DNA of 64,000 bases, taken from the NCBI RefSeq assembly GCF_001544455.2, contig NZ_FCOC02000001.1, positions 124,001-188,000 of the forward strand, read 5' to 3'. Each line of letters opens with the position of its first letter. Within the stretch, counting starts at the first letter, position 1. The position numbers and the translations under genes are program-made. Under the pieces are notes generated by a model that was not told the origin of the DNA, did not search any database, and saw only the letters and a program-made list of their open reading frames with translations. This DNA is from Caballeronia sordidicola. GTDB lineage: Bacteria; Pseudomonadota; Gammaproteobacteria; Burkholderiales; Burkholderiaceae. Of this stretch, positions 62,868-64,000 are shown piece after piece.

Positions 62868-63861
62868 GACCGGCTCCCGCAGCGACGCCATCGGTACGCT
62901 CGATGCGTACCACGGCCGCCTTGTCTCCGCCCAGACGCAGCTCGGCCGCGCCGAACAGGCGATCCACGATGTCGTAAGGCGCATGGAAACGGTAGTTCAC
63001 CAGCTCGCCCTTGCCATCGGGGCCGACCACGAACAACGGTGGCAATTCGCCCTGCGCGATGCCGGCAGGAAACTGGATATAGACGTGCTGCCCGTCGTCG
63101 AAGGCGCGTACCGGCTTCCACGACGGACTGTCGCCCGTGATCGCATAGCGGAAATGCAACTGGTCGAGCGACAGCCCTTCCGCGGCCGGTGCCTGCGCAT
63201 CGGCGGCCTGTGCCTGAGCCTGCAAGGCCAGCATCTGGTCCTTCGGATATTCCCACGACACGGATGCCATCCACGCTTTCGCGGTGGACGTGAGTTCGAG
63301 CAGATAGGTGCGCCGGCTAGTCGTGATGACGAGATTCGTCTTGATCCCCGCGTGTACTGGCTTGACCATGACGGCCACGCGCCGGCTCGCACCGCTGCCA
63401 CTCGCGGTATCGCCCACGATCCACTGAACGGTATCGCCGGCGGCGACCGTTACCAGTTCCTCGCCCGGCTGCAAGCTGATGACCGTCACGCGGGCAGGAC
63501 TCGCATAAACTTGATACAGCGCACCATCGGAGAACGGCCAGACCTGGATCGCGTTGATGTAGCCCTCGCGTGTCGGCACCACACTGGCCTCGGCATTAGC
63601 CTGCTCGACACGGGCTTTCGCGTCTGCGAGTTCCGGTGCCAGCTTCGCATCGGCATTGCCCGGCAGCGGCTTCATCTGGTCCGGCAACGGCAAGGGCTTC
63701 GGCACTTCCACGACCGCGACCGGCTTGGGCGGTTCCGGCAACGGCTGCGCCTTGACGGATTCGTCCAGCGAGATCGCCGGCGGCGGCTTGCCTTGCGCGG
63801 CGCAGCCGGCAAGGCTGCCTAGGAGGCCGAGGAAGGCAATGGCGGTGATTGACGGTTTCAT
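62854..63861 (-). CDS. trbG: Conjugal transfer protein TrbG (VirB9-like)
   Basis: The 335-residue protein has a lipoprotein-type signal (FLGLLGSLAGCAAQG), a Pro-rich stretch, and the VirB9/TrbG beta domain with VWPFSDGALYQVYASPARV and HVYIQFPAGIAQGELPPLFV. It forms part of the outer-membrane pore complex. It overlaps trbF and trbI. Confidence 0.92.
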   Translation of the reverse strand: MKPSITAIAFLGLLGSLAGCAAQGKPPPAISLDESVKAQPLPEPPKPVAVVEVPKPLPLPDQMKPLPGNADAKLAPELADAKARVEQANAEASVVPTREGYINAIQVWPFSDGALYQVYASPARVTVISLQPGEELVTVAAGDTVQWIVGDTASGSGASRRVAVMVKPVHAGIKTNLVITTSRRTYLLELTSTAKAWMASVSWEYPKDQMLALQAQAQAADAQAPAAEGLSLDQLHFRYAITGDSPSWKPVRAFDDGQHVYIQFPAGIAQGELPPLFVVGPDGKGELVNYRFHAPYDIVDRLFGAAELRLGGDKAAVVRIERTDGVAAGAGHGHD

Positions 63862-64000
63862 GGCTTCTTCGCTCCTTCAGGCGCGTCCAGGTCACGGCTC
63901 CAGGACAGCCCGTTGATGTAAATGCCGAGGGGATTACGGCGCACCTGCTGCTCGGTGCGCGGGGTTTGCATGACGAGCGTGAGCATCGCCGTCCATTGCT
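63858..64000 (-). CDS. trbF: C-terminal end of TrbF (VirB8-like), cut by window edge
   Basis: The visible 47 residues read VMQTPRTEQQVRRNPLGIYI and NGLSWSRDLDAPEG before the stop, which overlaps the trbG start as ATGA. This is the conserved C-terminus of TrbF. The rest of the trb operon lies to the right of the window. Confidence 0.88.
   Translation of the reverse strand, partial: QWTAMLTLVMQTPRTEQQVRRNPLGIYINGLSWSRDLDAPEGAKKP

Noticed and set aside
1..64000. CRISPR arrays, rRNA or tRNA genes
   Set aside because: I looked for evenly spaced repeats and for cloverleaf-like sequences near the integrases and island ends and found none that I could support.

Overview
The window looks like part of a Burkholderiaceae replicon, most likely Paraburkholderia, Caballeronia or Burkholderia. 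That assignment is inference from high G+C, family resemblance of the proteins, dense two-component and GGDEF signalling, a cyoABCD quinol oxidase and trb-type conjugation genes. It combines a host-type segment (about 12.4-54.2 kb) with pieces of integrative elements on both sides.

Left accessory region (1-12.3 kb). Two related tyrosine-recombinase genes (1-1023, cut by the window edge, and 6168-7402) lie in the same orientation, and both are broken. Between them is an AbiE-type toxin-antitoxin pair followed by a run of closely spaced genes: a zinc-hook AAA ATPase, a previously hidden 51-codon gene and two unknowns. After a 113-bp repeat (7734-7846) comes a second nucleotidyltransferase/AbiEi_2-like pair and a triply damaged restriction-endonuclease-like gene. 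Next is a decayed copy of the DUF2274 gene with the tail of trbI (11541-11797), then a flavin-reductase remnant.

Host-type segment (12.4-54.2 kb). First comes a signalling cluster: a stand-alone receiver, a GAF-PAS-GGDEF-EAL protein, a KaiC-like ATPase operon with a GGDEF/histidine-kinase fusion, a HisKA_2 kinase and a hybrid GAF kinase. Then come cyoABCD, an SDR/GH15/SDR operon, and a divergent GMC oxidoreductase-DoxX-cupin-SMP30-VOC operon. A ClC channel with a MarR regulator follows. The last part is a thiol and electrophile stress block with three glutathione transferases, two peroxiredoxin-like proteins, a carboxymuconolactone-decarboxylase-like protein, SDR, LysR, TetR and an Old Yellow Enzyme. 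Several genes here carry single-base frameshifts.

Right accessory region (54.2-64 kb). A second copy of the 113-bp repeat (54241-54353) is followed by a complete QatABCD-type anti-phage operon, a gamma-glutamylcyclotransferase-like gene and an uncharacterised 313-residue protein. Beyond these lie intact DUF2274, trbI, trbG and the end of trbF, running off the window.

The most interesting pattern is that both flanks have the same plan: the 113-bp terminal repeat with TTTTACCGTCA motifs, then a different set of defence-type genes, then the DUF2274/trbI end of a conjugation module. This suggests a cargo slot at the end of one family of integrative conjugative elements. One copy would be decayed and the other intact.
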